This document shows positions 11,687-23,886 of a stretch of DNA of 64,000 bases, one piece after another. Numbering within the stretch: position 1 is the first letter of the stretch; every line of letters starts with the position of its first letter. The translations under genes and the position numbers were made by a program. The stretch is taken from contig NC_058059.1 in NCBI RefSeq assembly GCF_020085105.1, positions 20,645,042-20,709,041 on the forward strand, read 5' to 3'. This stretch comes from Siniperca chuatsi (lineage: Eukaryota; Chordata; Actinopteri; Centrarchiformes; Sinipercidae). The notes under the pieces were generated by a model, which searched no databases, was not told the origin of the DNA, and saw only the letters and a list, made by a program, of their open reading frames with translations.

Positions 11687-12038
11687 GTGGTGTCAGAGGG
11701 ACAGATGACTCGCACTGAAACAGCTGCCAGAGTGGGACACTGCACTGCTGCTGCTTTTGGCACTATTGTACTGGGTCAGGTTGGTCATCACACATGCACA
11801 CACACCTGAAGACAAGCACATCTGTACCACAGCTGTATGTGTTACTATGGGCCAGAGGAAATTAAGGCCACACTTGATAGCTGTACTGCCTCGTTTATCA
11901 CTGATGACTGAAAAGATCTCTGTTGCCTAGGTTACTGGAGCGGTGGATGGCAATTTGTTTCTGGCGCTGTGTCGCCTGAGGGACATCGGAGCTGACAGCA
12001 CAAGTCCTGCAGTAACAGAGCCACTTGAGAGAGATTAA
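11687..12038 (+). CDS. Two terminal coding exons of an unidentified gene
   Basis: Exon A (11687-11779) follows the acceptor TGTTTTAG and ends before GTTGGT. Exon B (11931-12038) follows TTGCCTAG and ends in a TAA stop. Both exons are in phase 0 and join into one open frame of 66 residues across a 151-base intron. Exon A reads VVSEGQMTRTETAARVGHC and on to FGTIVLGQ; exon B begins VTGAVDGNLFLALCRLRDIG and ends EPLERD. Clean splice signals and matching phase argue for a real or recently real host gene. An internal Met (QMTRTE) could start a 60-residue protein, but the frame is open upstream, so 5' exons are more likely. I do not recognise the protein. There is no transmembrane segment or known motif, only a short hydrophobic stretch at FGTIVLG. 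Confidence 0.4.
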
Positions 12039-12555
12039 ACTTCAAACTAATATCCTCAAGGAACCTGAATTTTGACTTTGATACAAGCACCTACTTTAAT
12101 ATCTATGAATGTTACTGGGATGTTGTTTTTTTCTTGCTTTGAGCAGCTTTTGCACAGGGAGTTTGATATGTTGGTTGGGTGCCTGCCAACATCAGTGTCT
12201 GCCCGACTCTCAAACATACTTTTCTACTGGTCAATTATGGACTCTGCATACAGTTTCCTTAGCTTTCATAAAGGAACTGTTACTTGTAGTGCAGCTCTGT
12301 TTAGTCAACACAGAATGATTCCTGTGTGTTTGAGGTTTTCACATATAAGTCCAGAAAAAAGTTGTTGTTTGATGTTTTTTAGGTGAGGTTTTATTTGGTT
12401 GAAAATATTTAGGTCTCAAGGAAATCCTGTTTTAAAAGTAGAGGAATTTTCCATAAAAACTGAAAACTGGACGAACTTTAAAGAAATACTAAATGTTTTG
12501 TATGTATGTGTGTGTGTGTGTGTATTGACAGGTTTGCTGGCAGGCCTGTGGCAGT
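12039..12555. other. Non-coding, with (GT)n tract
   Basis: AT-rich sequence downstream of the two-exon frame. A (GT)n microsatellite lies at about 12503-12524. No AATAAA is obvious close to the stop at 12038. Frames here (12072-12386) show no protein features. Confidence 0.35.
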
Positions 12556-13480
12556 TACCAAGTCTCTTGCAGGAGAACCAGCCAGCCAGCCAGCCAACCT
12601 GTGTACCTGTCTGCCTGTCTACCAACCTGCCTACCTGTATCTGCCAGTAAGCGCTTTATAAACCACTCAAATCATCGCTCTGCCTCCTCTGTCTGCATTT
12701 GGGTCCTTTCCCTGTTCTCTGCTTGCCAACACCCGTAACAGTACGAACTGACCAGAAACATGGACCCAGCAAACATCCGTTTTCAACTGGAGGAAATGGA
12801 GGAGGTGAGATCCGCCATGACCAAAATTTCTTTTGATTTAAACAACAAATTTTTTGAAAAGACAGTCTATTCTAAACCCTGGTTTTTGGCTGCTCCAGGC
12901 GTGACAGAATTATTATCTGGTACGGATAAACTTAAAAAAGTCTTTCTGGATTCCTCCAGTATTGCCCATACTGGGTTTAGCATGGAGCATGCTAACCTTC
13001 AGCCTGCTTCCCAGCTTGCTAGCATCCAGCCTGCTAGCTTGCAGCCTGCACCTCAGCCTGCTAGTCTTGAGCCTGCTAGTTCCCAGCTGATATCCCTGCA
13101 TGCCTACCTCCTGTGTGCTAGCCTCCAGTCTGCGCCTCAGCCGACACCAGTTCCTGCGCCATGGCGGTCTCCAGGTCCTGCGCCGTCGTAGCTACCTCCT
13201 GCTCCGGTTTGGCCACTGCAGCCTCCTGAATCTGTTGAGCTGCAGTCACCCGTGGAGTTTGAGCTGCTGCAACCTCCAGTTTCTGCTGAGCCGCAACAGT
13301 CTGCTGTTTCCCTGGACCCACCGGTTCCCAGTCCTGCTGTCCTGTCGCAGGACTGTCAGTTCAGAGGGAAGAAGGCATGTGTCACACAAAATTCACACCA
13401 AACACTTCACACATTTTTTTCATTAAAGGAGCCACTGTTGCAGCCAGGCATAAAGCTGAGTGTGTGATTCAAAAAAGAGA
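12556..13480 (+). mobile_element. Fossil gypsy-like LTR retroelement fragment (probable)
   Basis: This probably comprises the end of an LTR (tract rich in CCAG and CCTGTCTGCC, then TCTGCATTTGGGTCC and ACCCGTAACAG), a leader, and the start of a gag-like frame beginning MDPANIRFQLEEM at 12760. A low-complexity part follows in which QPAS-like units repeat. The family assignment rests on remembered fish elements whose gag opens MDPA after such a leader. The copy is an incomplete, broken fossil with no pol region attached. Its age is moderate. Confidence 0.4.
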
Positions 13481-13756
13481 ACCAGAAAGTGCAGGGCAGA
13501 CTCTCACTGCCAGAGGGCGCAGTTGCTTCAGTTCTGATTTACGTTTCCTCAATTCCCACCTCTGCAAATACAAATTCAGAATGCTCACACACAATGTTGT
13601 GTTCTGCTCGATTCGACCAGGAGACTGGTTCACATCAATAGATCTGCAGGATGCTTATTTTCACATAAGCATATATCCGGCAAACAGGAAATTTCTCAGG
13701 TTTGCTTTTCAGGGCGTAGCCTACCAATAGCAGACTCTGCCATTTGGGCTGTCAGT
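13481..13756 (+). mobile_element. Fossil DIRS-like retroelement fragment (reverse transcriptase part)
   Basis: A short piece of a DIRS-family reverse transcriptase is visible: FSSDLRFLNSHLCKYKFRM, then SIRPGDWFTSIDLQDAYFH and RKFLRFAFQGVAYQ. These are the characteristic words around the first catalytic aspartates of DIRS elements. It is a small broken fossil, directly abutted by an L2 LINE on its right. Confidence 0.7.
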
Positions 13757-15136
13757 ATCCTCCATCCCTCTGGACAAAATCCCAACTAGGTTTTTATTGG
13801 AAGTTATGGATTGTATTGCGCCCCATTTGCTAACTATTTTTAACAGCTTGCTGTCTACTGGCTGTGTCCCAGATTACTTTAAAACTGCTTGTGTCCAGCC
13901 AGTTCTAAAAAAACCTGGGCTTGATCCCACCCTCCTGGATAACTATCGTCCAATCTTTTTTTTCCAAGGTTCTCGAAAAAATTGTTTCTAAGCAGCGTCT
14001 TGCTGCTGTGGAAAACAATAATACCTTTGAAAAGTTCCAATCTGGCTTTCGTCAGCACCACGGCACTGAGACAGCCCTTCTCAAAGTCACTAATGACATT
14101 TTAATGAATGCAGACACGCATGTGTTCAATTCTTGTGCTGCTGGACTTAAGTGCTGCCTTTGACACAATTGGTCATGGCATTCTTTTAGATAGACTGAGG
14201 CACTGGGTGGGCATATCTGGTACTGCACTATACTGGTTCTCATCTTATTTGTCCAATAGGAAATTCTGTGTCGCCATCAATAACTTCTATTCCCATATCA
14301 ACTATGGTGTGTCTCAAGGTTCAATTCTGGGACCACTACTGTTTTCCTTATATATGCTCCCCTTGGGTGATGTCATCCGCAGATATGGGATTTCTTTTCA
14401 TTGTTATGTGGATAACACACAGTTGTACCTCCCTGTCAAGCCTAAGTTTTGAGCAACATATCACTAAGCTTGTCCAGTCATGTTTTTATCACCTCAGAAA
14501 TATTGCAAAAATACGATCTATATTAAATTTTAGTGATGCAGAAACTGTTGTGCATGCTTTTATCTCCTCACACCTTGATTATTGTAACAGTCTGTTCACT
14601 TAATCAAATCTTCGTCTTAATCAAAAAACTCTGAAACGACTGCAGACTGTACAAAACTCAGCTGCTAGGCTTTTAACCAGGACAAAGAGGTACGATCACA
14701 TCACACCTGTTTTAGCCTCTTCACATTAGCTCCCTGTTTTTTAGGATTGATTTTAAGATCTTATTGATTACTTAAGGCTCTTCATGGCCTGGCTCCAGAT
14801 TTTAATCCCTTATGAACCTTCACGTAGTTTGAGATCTTCAGGCAGGGGTCTCCTGTCTGTTCCTGAGTCCAGGATGAAAACTAAGGGGGACAGAGCTTTT
14901 GCCATCAGGGCCCTGAGGCTCTGGAACAACTTGCCCGAAGAAATTAGGTCTGAGTCAGTGTCTTTTTTTAAGTCTCTTCTCAAGATGCATTTTTATCAGA
15001 AAGCATATCCTGATTTTACCTGAACTGTATTTTATCATTCACTGTGGTATTTTATTTCTCTCTCTGTGAAACACTATGTACTTTGTTTTGATAAGCGCTC
15101 TATAAATAACATTTATAAATGATTATTATTATTATT
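13757..15136 (+). mobile_element. L2-type LINE, truncated copy B
   Basis: Plus-strand copy of the same L2 family as copies A and C. RT words run from [19 protein letters not shown] through [45 protein letters not shown] and [13 protein letters not shown]. The catalytic site is altered to YVDDTQLY-type ([12 protein letters not shown]). An internal deletion then joins LPVKP directly to [15 protein letters not shown]. The frame is broken by several shifts. The C-terminal piece PYEPSRSLRSSGRGLLSV at about 14800 and the (ATT)n tail at 15120-15136 close it. It is dead. Confidence 0.85.
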
Positions 15137-15740
15137 CATCTTTAAGGAAAAAAATGTCTGGGGTTTCTCTTTTTTCCTTCAAGATAAATACAATAGAGTT
15201 CCAGTCCTGCTTCACATCCAGACTACTTCCAGCTCCACTGCCCTCTAGATACCAGTGAAGTAGGAGGTTATCTAGATGTGGGGCAGGACTTAAGTTCTCT
15301 GGGCCTCTGAGTTTGTGTGTTGTCTGCTTTGGTAACATGGATTTACTCCGGTGAGCTCAGGTTTCCTCCCACATCCCTCAAAATGTTTTAATTAAATAAA
15401 ATGGTATTTTTTTCCTCTCTCATCATTTGATGTCATAGTTATAAATATTTAACTCAGGCTGAAGTTCTGCTGATTCAGTTTCACTCAGGTCAAAATAAAG
15501 AGAAAAGACTGTGTTCTTTTGTAACTGTGTTTTTTTCATGTGAAAACCACCCTTCCTGGCATTTAAGTTATAGTCATGACCCAAAATAGTTAGTAGATAA
15601 CTTTACAGAATAAGACTCAATCTTCATTGGTCCATAATAACATAATTAATTAACGATTAAGCTAATATCATAAGATAATAATCCACATACTTACTTCTTG
15701 TTACAGTTTCTTTTAAAATATATATTGTAACATTAATTAT
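15137..15740. other. Non-coding, SINE-like scrap
   Basis: No gene is seen. A short SINE/LINE-body scrap (GGTTTCCTCCCACAT) lies at about 15358-15375. The rest is AT-rich. Confidence 0.35.
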
Positions 15741-16335
15741 TCATTATTGTGTTATAACATCCAGTGGATAATAATAGTCAAATAAAATTCAGATTGTGGC
15801 ATTTCTTAAACAGTTTAATGGAACTGAGAATTATACTAGTGTGAAGAAATAGCCACTGAACCTTTTATCGATCCCAAACTGTATCAGAGATCTTTTAATA
15901 CATGGATTTACACTACTACTAGATTAAGATTACACATTCTGTCCACAAGGTGTCGCACTTTCACTTCCATCGTACAAATCCTCCTCTCCTCAAAATGTTT
16001 CTTGACTCTTCAACTCAATGTTTTTTTTAAACAGGATTTGACAAGTTGACATTATTTTCTCAAAACTATTTTCCCAACATGTATTTAGCTGCCTAATTTT
16101 GTCATTTATCCGGCTATCTTGCCTATTAGGCCTACATGTGTGACACTAAAGCATCCTGTGAAGAAATCTGTCATGTCAGAATATCGATATGCTTTAATAT
16201 ATACAGACAGAGTCAACAGTGTTAATCTCCCAGACTGGTTTGGTGTGTGTTTTGGTGTGTGATGTGGAGGTGCTACAGTCTCATATGCTCTTTTGGCCAT
16301 TTAAATCTTGTACACAATACACACAGCATTACTTC
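15741..16335. repeat. 0.6 kb duplicated block, copy 2
   Basis: Near-identical direct copy of 611-1215. It ends ~410 bases before the gfi1b first exon region, so it may be the original resident copy, with the left one derived, or the reverse. No gene is inside. Confidence 0.85.
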
Positions 16336-16639
16336 GTTAAATCCTGTAAATCAAACATTGTGAGGTGGAAATATATGGTCGGATTGTTTGATTGAAATGT
16401 TTTATTGTCTTTGTGCTTTTTTTATTTAAATGTAAGTTTGTTTTTAATTTAGATGGCTTTGTAAGATCAAATAGGTAGTTGAATGCAAATAAATGAGGCT
16501 ATTCTTCGTTTAAGGCACTGAAATACAAAGTATATTTCAAACTTAAATTTTAGCCTTTAACCCTAACATTTTTTTCTCGGAGCACTGGGTGTTTTGTATA
16601 GGCTAACTGTTCCAGGGACAGCAAAGGCCCTGTGTTTTT

Positions 16640-16905
16640 CTACGCAAATTTCCACCTGCAGGTTCGCCTTTTCATTGGTTGAAACCACAGTCAGATTCCG
16701 CTGCGGAATTATCTGATTGAAAATCTGGGAGGGGAGAAAAAGAAAGAGAGCAACAAGTGTGATGGTTTTACACTGCTTTGCTTTTCTGACTTTTAGGAAA
16801 GGATTTTGCGACGCATTTTCTGAGCCGCTTCACTTCCAAAGAACAAGGGAATCGTTATTATTATTACTGCAAGTTTGATTCCGACGGAAACCTGTTCAGT
16901 TAACG
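16640..16905 (+). promoter_or_regulatory. gfi1b: gfi1b promoter and untranslated first exon
   Basis: The segment before the donor AACG|GTGAG at 16905/16906 is inferred to be the promoter and non-coding exon 1, because coding starts in the next exon at 17357. Visible candidate sites are a reverse CCAAT box (ATTGG, 16674-16678), a RUNX-type AACCACA (16683-16689), a GATA-type TTATCT (16709-16714), and AATC cores near 16720 that could serve GFI1 self-repression. There is no TATA box. The exact start site is unknown. Confidence 0.4.
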
Positions 16906-17356
16906 GTGAGTAGGCTACCTGCTGACTGGCAAATAAAGTCTAAACCCAGCTAGAGTGAAACTTTTGAAGACTTTTATTACTTTTTCACAAATAATAGAAT
17001 CATTTAAACAGTGAAAATATCTCACATTTGCTAAATTAAACTATATGTCTGTAGGCCTGTTTGACCAAGAAGGCTAGAAAGAAAAATAATTTACTCAGCG
17101 CGAGTTTAATAAAGCGATACGTTTTTAATAAATGAAATTCTAAGAGCACTCCACCAACAATTAAAGACTGAAATTATGTCAATTAAATACAAAAGCAGCC
17201 GAAAGATCTTAGACTTAAACGCTTGCGGTCACAAAAATGACTTGATCAGTATTTTATTCGCATCCATGCTTTATTATTATTATTATTATTTATTATTAAA
17301 ATACGTTTTGATCGTTATTGTGTCGCTAACGAAGTTTTGTTGTGTGCAGGATCGAC

Positions 17357-18093
17357 ATGCCCCGCTCATTTCTGGTGAAAAAGAAAAGGTGCGCGTCTTT
17401 TAATGCTCACCGATCATATGAGGACGAGCCGAAGGCCCCGATGTGCACAGGTAAGACTCGAAGACAAGATAACATTATCTGAATATCTGAGGGAAGCAAC
17501 GGTTAGGGCAATTAAATTAGTACCGTCTACTTTTACTGCTTTTTATATCGTTATTTTAAAGCAGCTGCTGTGTTTTAAACATTTGCATGCATTTCTATTT
17601 TTAGGCAGATTTGAAAAAGGATGTGCATTAATCATGGACATGATATTATTCAAACATCAGTCTCCATTTCAGCATGTCAAGATTAGGTAATGAATATGTG
17701 TTTCCTGTTTAAACAAAATGCCCAAGAGGAACTGCAGGGTTTTGTTTTTATAGAATATTTACCTGCTGTCTAATCACACAGAGCAATGTATTTTGCTTGA
17801 ATGAATCATACTTTTCTTTTGTTGTGGATTTGTAGAAGTCCCACCAAAGGTTCAGAGTACAGACTTTTCAGACAGGCCTCAGTCGGAGGGACAGTCTTCC
17901 CCTCCGGACCACCGCTTGTTTGAAAAGGACGAGGCAGAGCTTGAATGTCCCTTATCTGCTCACCTAGAGCCAACCAGACTCCCTGTGGCTCCCACACAAC
18001 CATACTACCTAAATGGTGAGCTCCCAGTACACTTATCTCTATCTTTTTCTGCCACGTCTTCACTATAACTTTTAATCAGAGAGGTAAAACATG

Positions 18094-18124
<31 letters not shown>

Positions 18125-20413
18125 CACCTTCAGAGCCTCACATGGCAGGATTTCCTCCTTACTACAAGCCGACGTACGCCTGGGAGCCGGTGCCTTCCTC
18201 CTACGAGCTCCGTCAGATGAGTTTCAGCCCCACAGTGCTGCAGCATGCCAGCAATCTGTACGGCACCCACATCAGCCGCAGTCCACAGCCGCAGCAGCCT
18301 CTGGACTGCAGCACGCACTACTCCCCCACCTCCAGCACCTATCACTGCATCACCTGTGACAAGGTAAGCACTGTTCGCCTCACACCTGCACATGCTGTAC
18401 AGCCATAAAGGTTAAAGTATCTGTAAATTCAATCTGCAGGTTTAAATTTTTTGTTCTGAAGCTTCTCATCAAGTCACTTTATCAAGGCAAAATGAAAATG
18501 TAAATGTGGTAAAAGTTTTTTCACTGTTATCTGTTATCAGCTAGAAATTCAGTTGAGTTTGTCAGCCACCTCCATTAATGGACTAACTCTGCTTTAGGTG
18601 TTCTCAACGCCCCACGGACTGGAGGTTCACGTCAGGAGGTCGCACAGTGGAACGAGACCTTTTGGCTGCAACATCTGTAGAAAAACCTTTGGCCATGCCG
18701 TCAGTCTGGAGCAGCACATGAACGTCCACTCTCAGGTATATCAGTGACAAGTAATATAAAACATTACAAGCTACTTCAATTTAACGTGGTACCGCAGCGA
18801 TTTAGTATTGCACTTTCATAGAGTCTGGGGACTTGCGAGAGACAGATAGGGCCTACAAAAAAAAGGTAAAAATCAAAGTAGCAGAGATATTCAGACTTTT
18901 AGACCTTAGTATGGGTCAAGTTCCTACACTTCCCATAATGCAATGTTTTCATTAAACTCTCCCTGCCTGGTAAATACCCACATCTGTCAATCTTGACACC
19001 TCAAGTTTATAACACAGGCTCTATGTTAAAAATGTGTCTTCTCCATGCCCCAGCTGAGATTACCCTGGTGACATCACTATGACATCATCAGGGTTATTTT
19101 CTATCTATAGAGCTCATTATAGCACATAAGTTTCCCCCTCTGCCTTAAAATTGACATTTACCTGACCTAGTTCTGAGTTGAGTTCAAAGTTTGTTCATTA
19201 GTTTTTGAGTTAGCTTCACTAAACATGAGAAAATACATTTGATAAGGCTCAGACATTAAGTTCGATCAACAATTATTCAGTCATACTGATAAAATGGTAA
19301 TAGATTATCAATTTATATTAAGTTAATTAAAAGATCAGTTGATTTCCTTAAATCCCAGGATTAGGTTTTATTGTGTATAACTGAATAAAAATAACTTTTT
19401 TGACCAAATAATCTCACTATAAAGTCAATTTGGGAGCTTTTGATCATGTCACATGATCTTCCACAGCACAATGAGTTTGCCAAGTTGCCATGGAATTGTA
19501 GTTCCATGGCAAATGTTCAAATTTCGTCATCTTGTTCACATTGGCTTAAAAGTTGACCTTCAAACTTGAAATGTGAACATCTACAAATCTATGACAACTG
19601 GGCAAACTCCATCTGCTGATGAAGATCATTTAATATGATCAAAAGCACCAGAACAGCTACTAAATGAACCTTGTGGTGAGATTATTTTGTCAACTTTGAA
19701 GGTCAACTCTTCTGACATCCTGCTCTTTTTGTTGACGATTGCGTAATACTCTTTGCACTTTTGTCTTTGATCAGGAAAAAAGCTTTGAGTGCAAGATGTG
19801 TGGCAAATCATTCAAGCGCTCCTCCACTCTCTCCACGCACCTGCTCATCCACTCGGACACGAGGCCTTACCCCTGCCAGTACTGCGGCAAGAGGTTCCAC
19901 CAGAAGTCTGATATGAAGAAACACACGTACATTCACACCGGTAAGTACCAGTATTCAGATTGTTTTACAGTAAGTGGCCATATTTTTTATTATACTAAAA
20001 TAAATAAAAAAATAAACTGTCCATGGCTCCTCTTGCTGTAATCATCTGCTTTCCAGGTGCAGCATGCAGGAATTGTTTCCAGGAGTAATATAACTAGTGA
20101 TAAATCAGATAAAGAAACTAAAACAAATGTCCTGTGGATTTGCATATCTGGTTTTCCTGCTTCACGCAGAGCTCTGTAAAAGGAACTCTGTGCTGTCGAC
20201 GTTTGTTGCCAATAAATGTTTGACAAATCTGAACAATGGCATGATTCTTCACCCATAGATATTAATGCAAACTTTATCTGTCTGGTAAAAACACTTGGCA
20301 CCATTTTTGGTATGGATGGCAAACCTGATTCTCCAGGTGAAGGGGAAGCTGCAACTTCTTTACGCAAATTATTTGAAAATGATCCAATATTGAATTGTGT
20401 AGATTTCTCACTG

Positions 20414-20449
<36 letters not shown>

Positions 20450-20641
20450 TTTTATTTTGTAGGTGAAAAGCCCCACAAATGCCAAGTGTGTGGTAAAGCG
20501 TTCAGCCAAAGCTCCAACCTGATCACCCACAGCAGGAAACATACAGGCTTCAAACCGTTTGGATGTGACATTTGTTCCAAGGGCTTCCAACGTAAAGTGG
20601 ATCTCCGCAGGCACCACGAGAGCCAGCACGGCGTGAAGTGA
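17357..20641 (+). CDS. gfi1b: Growth factor independent 1B transcription repressor (gfi1b)
   Basis: Nuclear DNA-binding repressor of blood and megakaryocyte-erythroid development that recruits LSD1/CoREST through its SNAG domain. Coding exons: 17357-17450, 17836-18015, 18134-18363, 18598-18735, 19775-19940, 20463-20641. They total 987 bases and 328 residues, against 330 in human GFI1B. The start is fixed by the N-terminal SNAG motif [11 protein letters not shown]. Residues 32-160 are a low-complexity linker. Six C2H2 fingers follow from Cys163 (YHCITCDK) to the C-terminal finger ending HHESQHGVK; fingers 3-5 should bind AATC-core sites. All junctions have GT-AG borders and compatible phase. 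The neighbour gtf3c5 supports 1b rather than 1a, as in human 9q34. Introns hold (GT)n tracts at 18097-18123 and 20417-20447, the latter 16 bases before the last exon. Confidence 0.95.
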
Positions 20642-20716
20642 AGACCAAACGAGCACGAGAGCCTAAACCTAACAGCACCAAGTGTTTGTACATGTACATT
20701 AAATTCCAATGAAAAC

Positions 20717-20722
20717 AATAAA
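20717..20722 (+). terminator. gfi1b: gfi1b polyadenylation signal
   Basis: AATAAA 76 bases after the stop codon. A second AATAAA-like signal lies at about 21095. Confidence 0.6.
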
Positions 20723-20754
20723 CGGATATTGATGTAATCTAGATGTCTGGTAGA

Positions 20755-23700
20755 TTTTGGATGGAAGAATAAGGAAGGATGGAAGAATAAGGAAGCTGTG
20801 AAATAAAATTCTAATTGAAGGTGATTTAACTTGAGAAAAAACTGAGTGAATTAAAATGTATTAGTTAATATATTGTAATCTTAGTAATAAGTAATCTTTT
20901 AAAGATGTGTTTACATGTGGATGAATGGGAGATGTGCTGATGTCATTTAGATTAAAAATATGCTTTTGGCTTTTGATAACAAAAACAACAAGAATTGTAT
21001 CTTTGGCGTCATATAATTTATTTAAAATATGCTTGAGCAATGTACTGTATGTTGGCTGGAGTCTGTGTGTGAGTCGATAAATGCTTTCAATTAAAATAAA
21101 GGGTGAACTAGGAAAATCGTTGGCTGTTCTGTTAGAATAAAGACACGCAAAGTGCGATAAAGTATACAATCCTTTGAGCCTGAAAGGTAAAATACATACA
21201 CACTGTTTGTCTAAGACGACACGATGAGCACTGTAAACACACTTTTTTTTCTCCCTGATCTGCTCTTTCTGTGTGTTTTTCTGAGTCGCTTTCCTGTCGG
21301 AGCAGGATGTTATAACTATGTGACTGTGGCCTCAGGTGAAAATCTCTTGCGGGACCAGAGATAGTGTGTAATGGAGTAATCCTGTATTCAAATAACACAC
21401 CTGGAACACCATGCAAATCCAAGGCCAGAGAGCTATTTATTCCTGAGAGTCGACTAGAAAGCAGATGAAGGAAAATTAGCAGTCGTTAAGTGAGATATTT
21501 CATTCTGTTAGATGCTCAGCAGCTTCCTCGTTATTACATGCGAGGCAAAACCAGCTCTATAATCTCAGTAAAAAATCTGAATTGCACAAACTGTCATCTA
21601 GACCATAATGAATTTTGGCCACACACCCTTGCATACATCCAGTGTAGCTGCTTGGCCTTTACAGTGCATTGAGTCTAATGGGATACAGGGATTAATTTAA
21701 TTAAAGAGGCTGTGGAAAAGGGATTGATTACTTAAGTCAACCGTCACCACACCCAGCCAGCCTGTTGGATTTACATCAGCAAACAAATGGTGGCTCTAAC
21801 GAAGACTCACCACCTTCCTCAAACACCAAACCTGTTAGGACATTAAGCTGCTCGAGGCAAATCAGATCATCACCTGGACCTTTTAAATCTGACAAGAACT
21901 GGATGAAGTCTAGTCAGGATTTGTAAAACCTCTGTTTTTAAAGATAAGTTAGACCAACTGCTGATGTAACAGCATGATGACAACACATTTGTTCAGCTTA
22001 ATGGATCCTAAATGTGATCAAAGTCTTAGTTAGATCATCAAGATCATATAGAAATTAAAAGATCCTAATTTCACCAAAAGTCCAAACGTGTATTCGCCTA
22101 TGTTCTGTCATGGGGAGTCACTGCTGCAGAAATCAGTGTCTGCACAGGGAAGAGAGGAGACATGATGGCTTACTGTCTGGTAAACAAATCTGAGGTCTTT
22201 ATGCAAAATGGGTTGATATTACCAGGGAAACAGGGTCCGTTGTGATCCTCTACAACAGTTAGACCTGCTGCAGCAGCCGCTGCATCCTGGTGTGAGGTGA
22301 CAGAGCAAATCAAAATCCTGCACAGGTATTCAACAGAAAAGAGAGAGAGGATCATCTTGGGTGGGACTGAACAAACAGGACATGGGTCCTGAAAGGGGAG
22401 GGGTAGTGCTGCCGTGGTAGCCTGAGGAAAAACGGGAGAAAATGAAGAAAGCCTGCAGGTCTGCTTGCACCTGAAACATTCCTTCACTGGTGTACAGGTG
22501 CATGGGTGTGAAGAGCTTTATGTGGTGGAGATTTTTTAACACAGATATCAGACAAAGTAGCAGATGAGGACTGTGCTGGAGGTGTTTATGTGGTTATCCA
22601 GCCCTTGTTCATTTGCATATGTGTGTTGCCTGGGGTGTTGTGGTATCCTTAAAGTTGCAAATGTACTTGATTTTCTTTCTAACTGAAAAGCTCACTGAGC
22701 TTCACCTGGGAACAGTCAGAAAACAGTTTCTGAAAGTTTTTCAGAAGCTGCATGAAAAGGTACACTGAGCCAACAACAGGAAACTATTTGAATATATTTT
22801 AAAAGGATTGTTTGCCGTGTGACAGATATCCGTAACATGTGCATGTTTCTGCCTGAACGGTGGAGTAGCAGCACAATCTGATACCAGAAACAGACCAAAT
22901 CTGTTCCATCCAGTAAAGACCAACCAACAAAAAAATCAAGACTCAAACATCAGTGCTGTTTCTGAAAACACAACCTAATCCAAATGCAGCTCTCTCTCTG
23001 TCACACATACACACACATACCTGGCAAAGAAATGGAGCAGAGAGCTGAAATTTGTCTTGCAAATTGTTCTATGCAAATAAACCCTGGCCAGTACTGTGGA
23101 AACGCTGCAGGATGGAAGGATGGCGGAACACGCCTGAGGCGTCAATGACACATTCATGGATGGAAGGCAGAGCGGGAGATCCCAGAGAAGGGCCACTCTG
23201 TCCCTGTGAGAGCAAATAAATGTCACAGGAGTCTGAATCATTATTTACTGTTAAGATATTTGTCACTAAATAGACCTTTTGTCACAACTTGTATCTCCAA
23301 CTGGCTCTTGTTTTGAACATAAATACCCACACCCCCCCAGAAAGAAATCACTTCTACAGTTGTAGGACCCAGATTCGTGCTCTGTTCTTCCTGTTTCTAC
23401 ATTTAATCTGATGCCATGTCAGTGGATGTAGGATTCAAATGATTTGTCTATCATGTCGCTCAGTGTTTATTACAACCTTTGAAACATAAACCTTTCCTCT
23501 CCTTTGTAAGATTGCATTTGACAGAGCAGCATGCTATATGCTTTCCATAAAATCAGGGCAAACATGCAAAATGACAAAGAAACAAAATTAAATAAGAGAA
23601 ATAAAACAAATATTATAGACTACCTGAGACAGTTTGAGGCCAGAAAAGATGTAGCTGCAAATAAGCAGGCCTTCAAATCTGTTATTATAACTAAATTATA

Positions 23701-23828
23701 AAAACATGGCCAGACTAACTAGAACTGCTGTACTACTATAGTGCTTTCACAGAATATGCAAAAAAGACTTTATTTCACAAATGATTGTAGTGTATTTTTT
23801 ATAAAGAATATATATATATAGATAATAG

Positions 23829-23886
<58 letters not shown>

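Noticed and set aside
18091-18408. Long plus-strand frame opening [11 protein letters not shown] across gfi1b intron 3 and exon
   Set aside because: The front part is the (GT)n tract in the intron. The real exon begins at 18134 in the gfi1b frame.
22170-22542. Overlapping 70-105 codon minus-strand frames between gfi1b and gtf3c5
   Set aside because: No domain, no splice context, two frames overlapping on the same strand. Judged chance.
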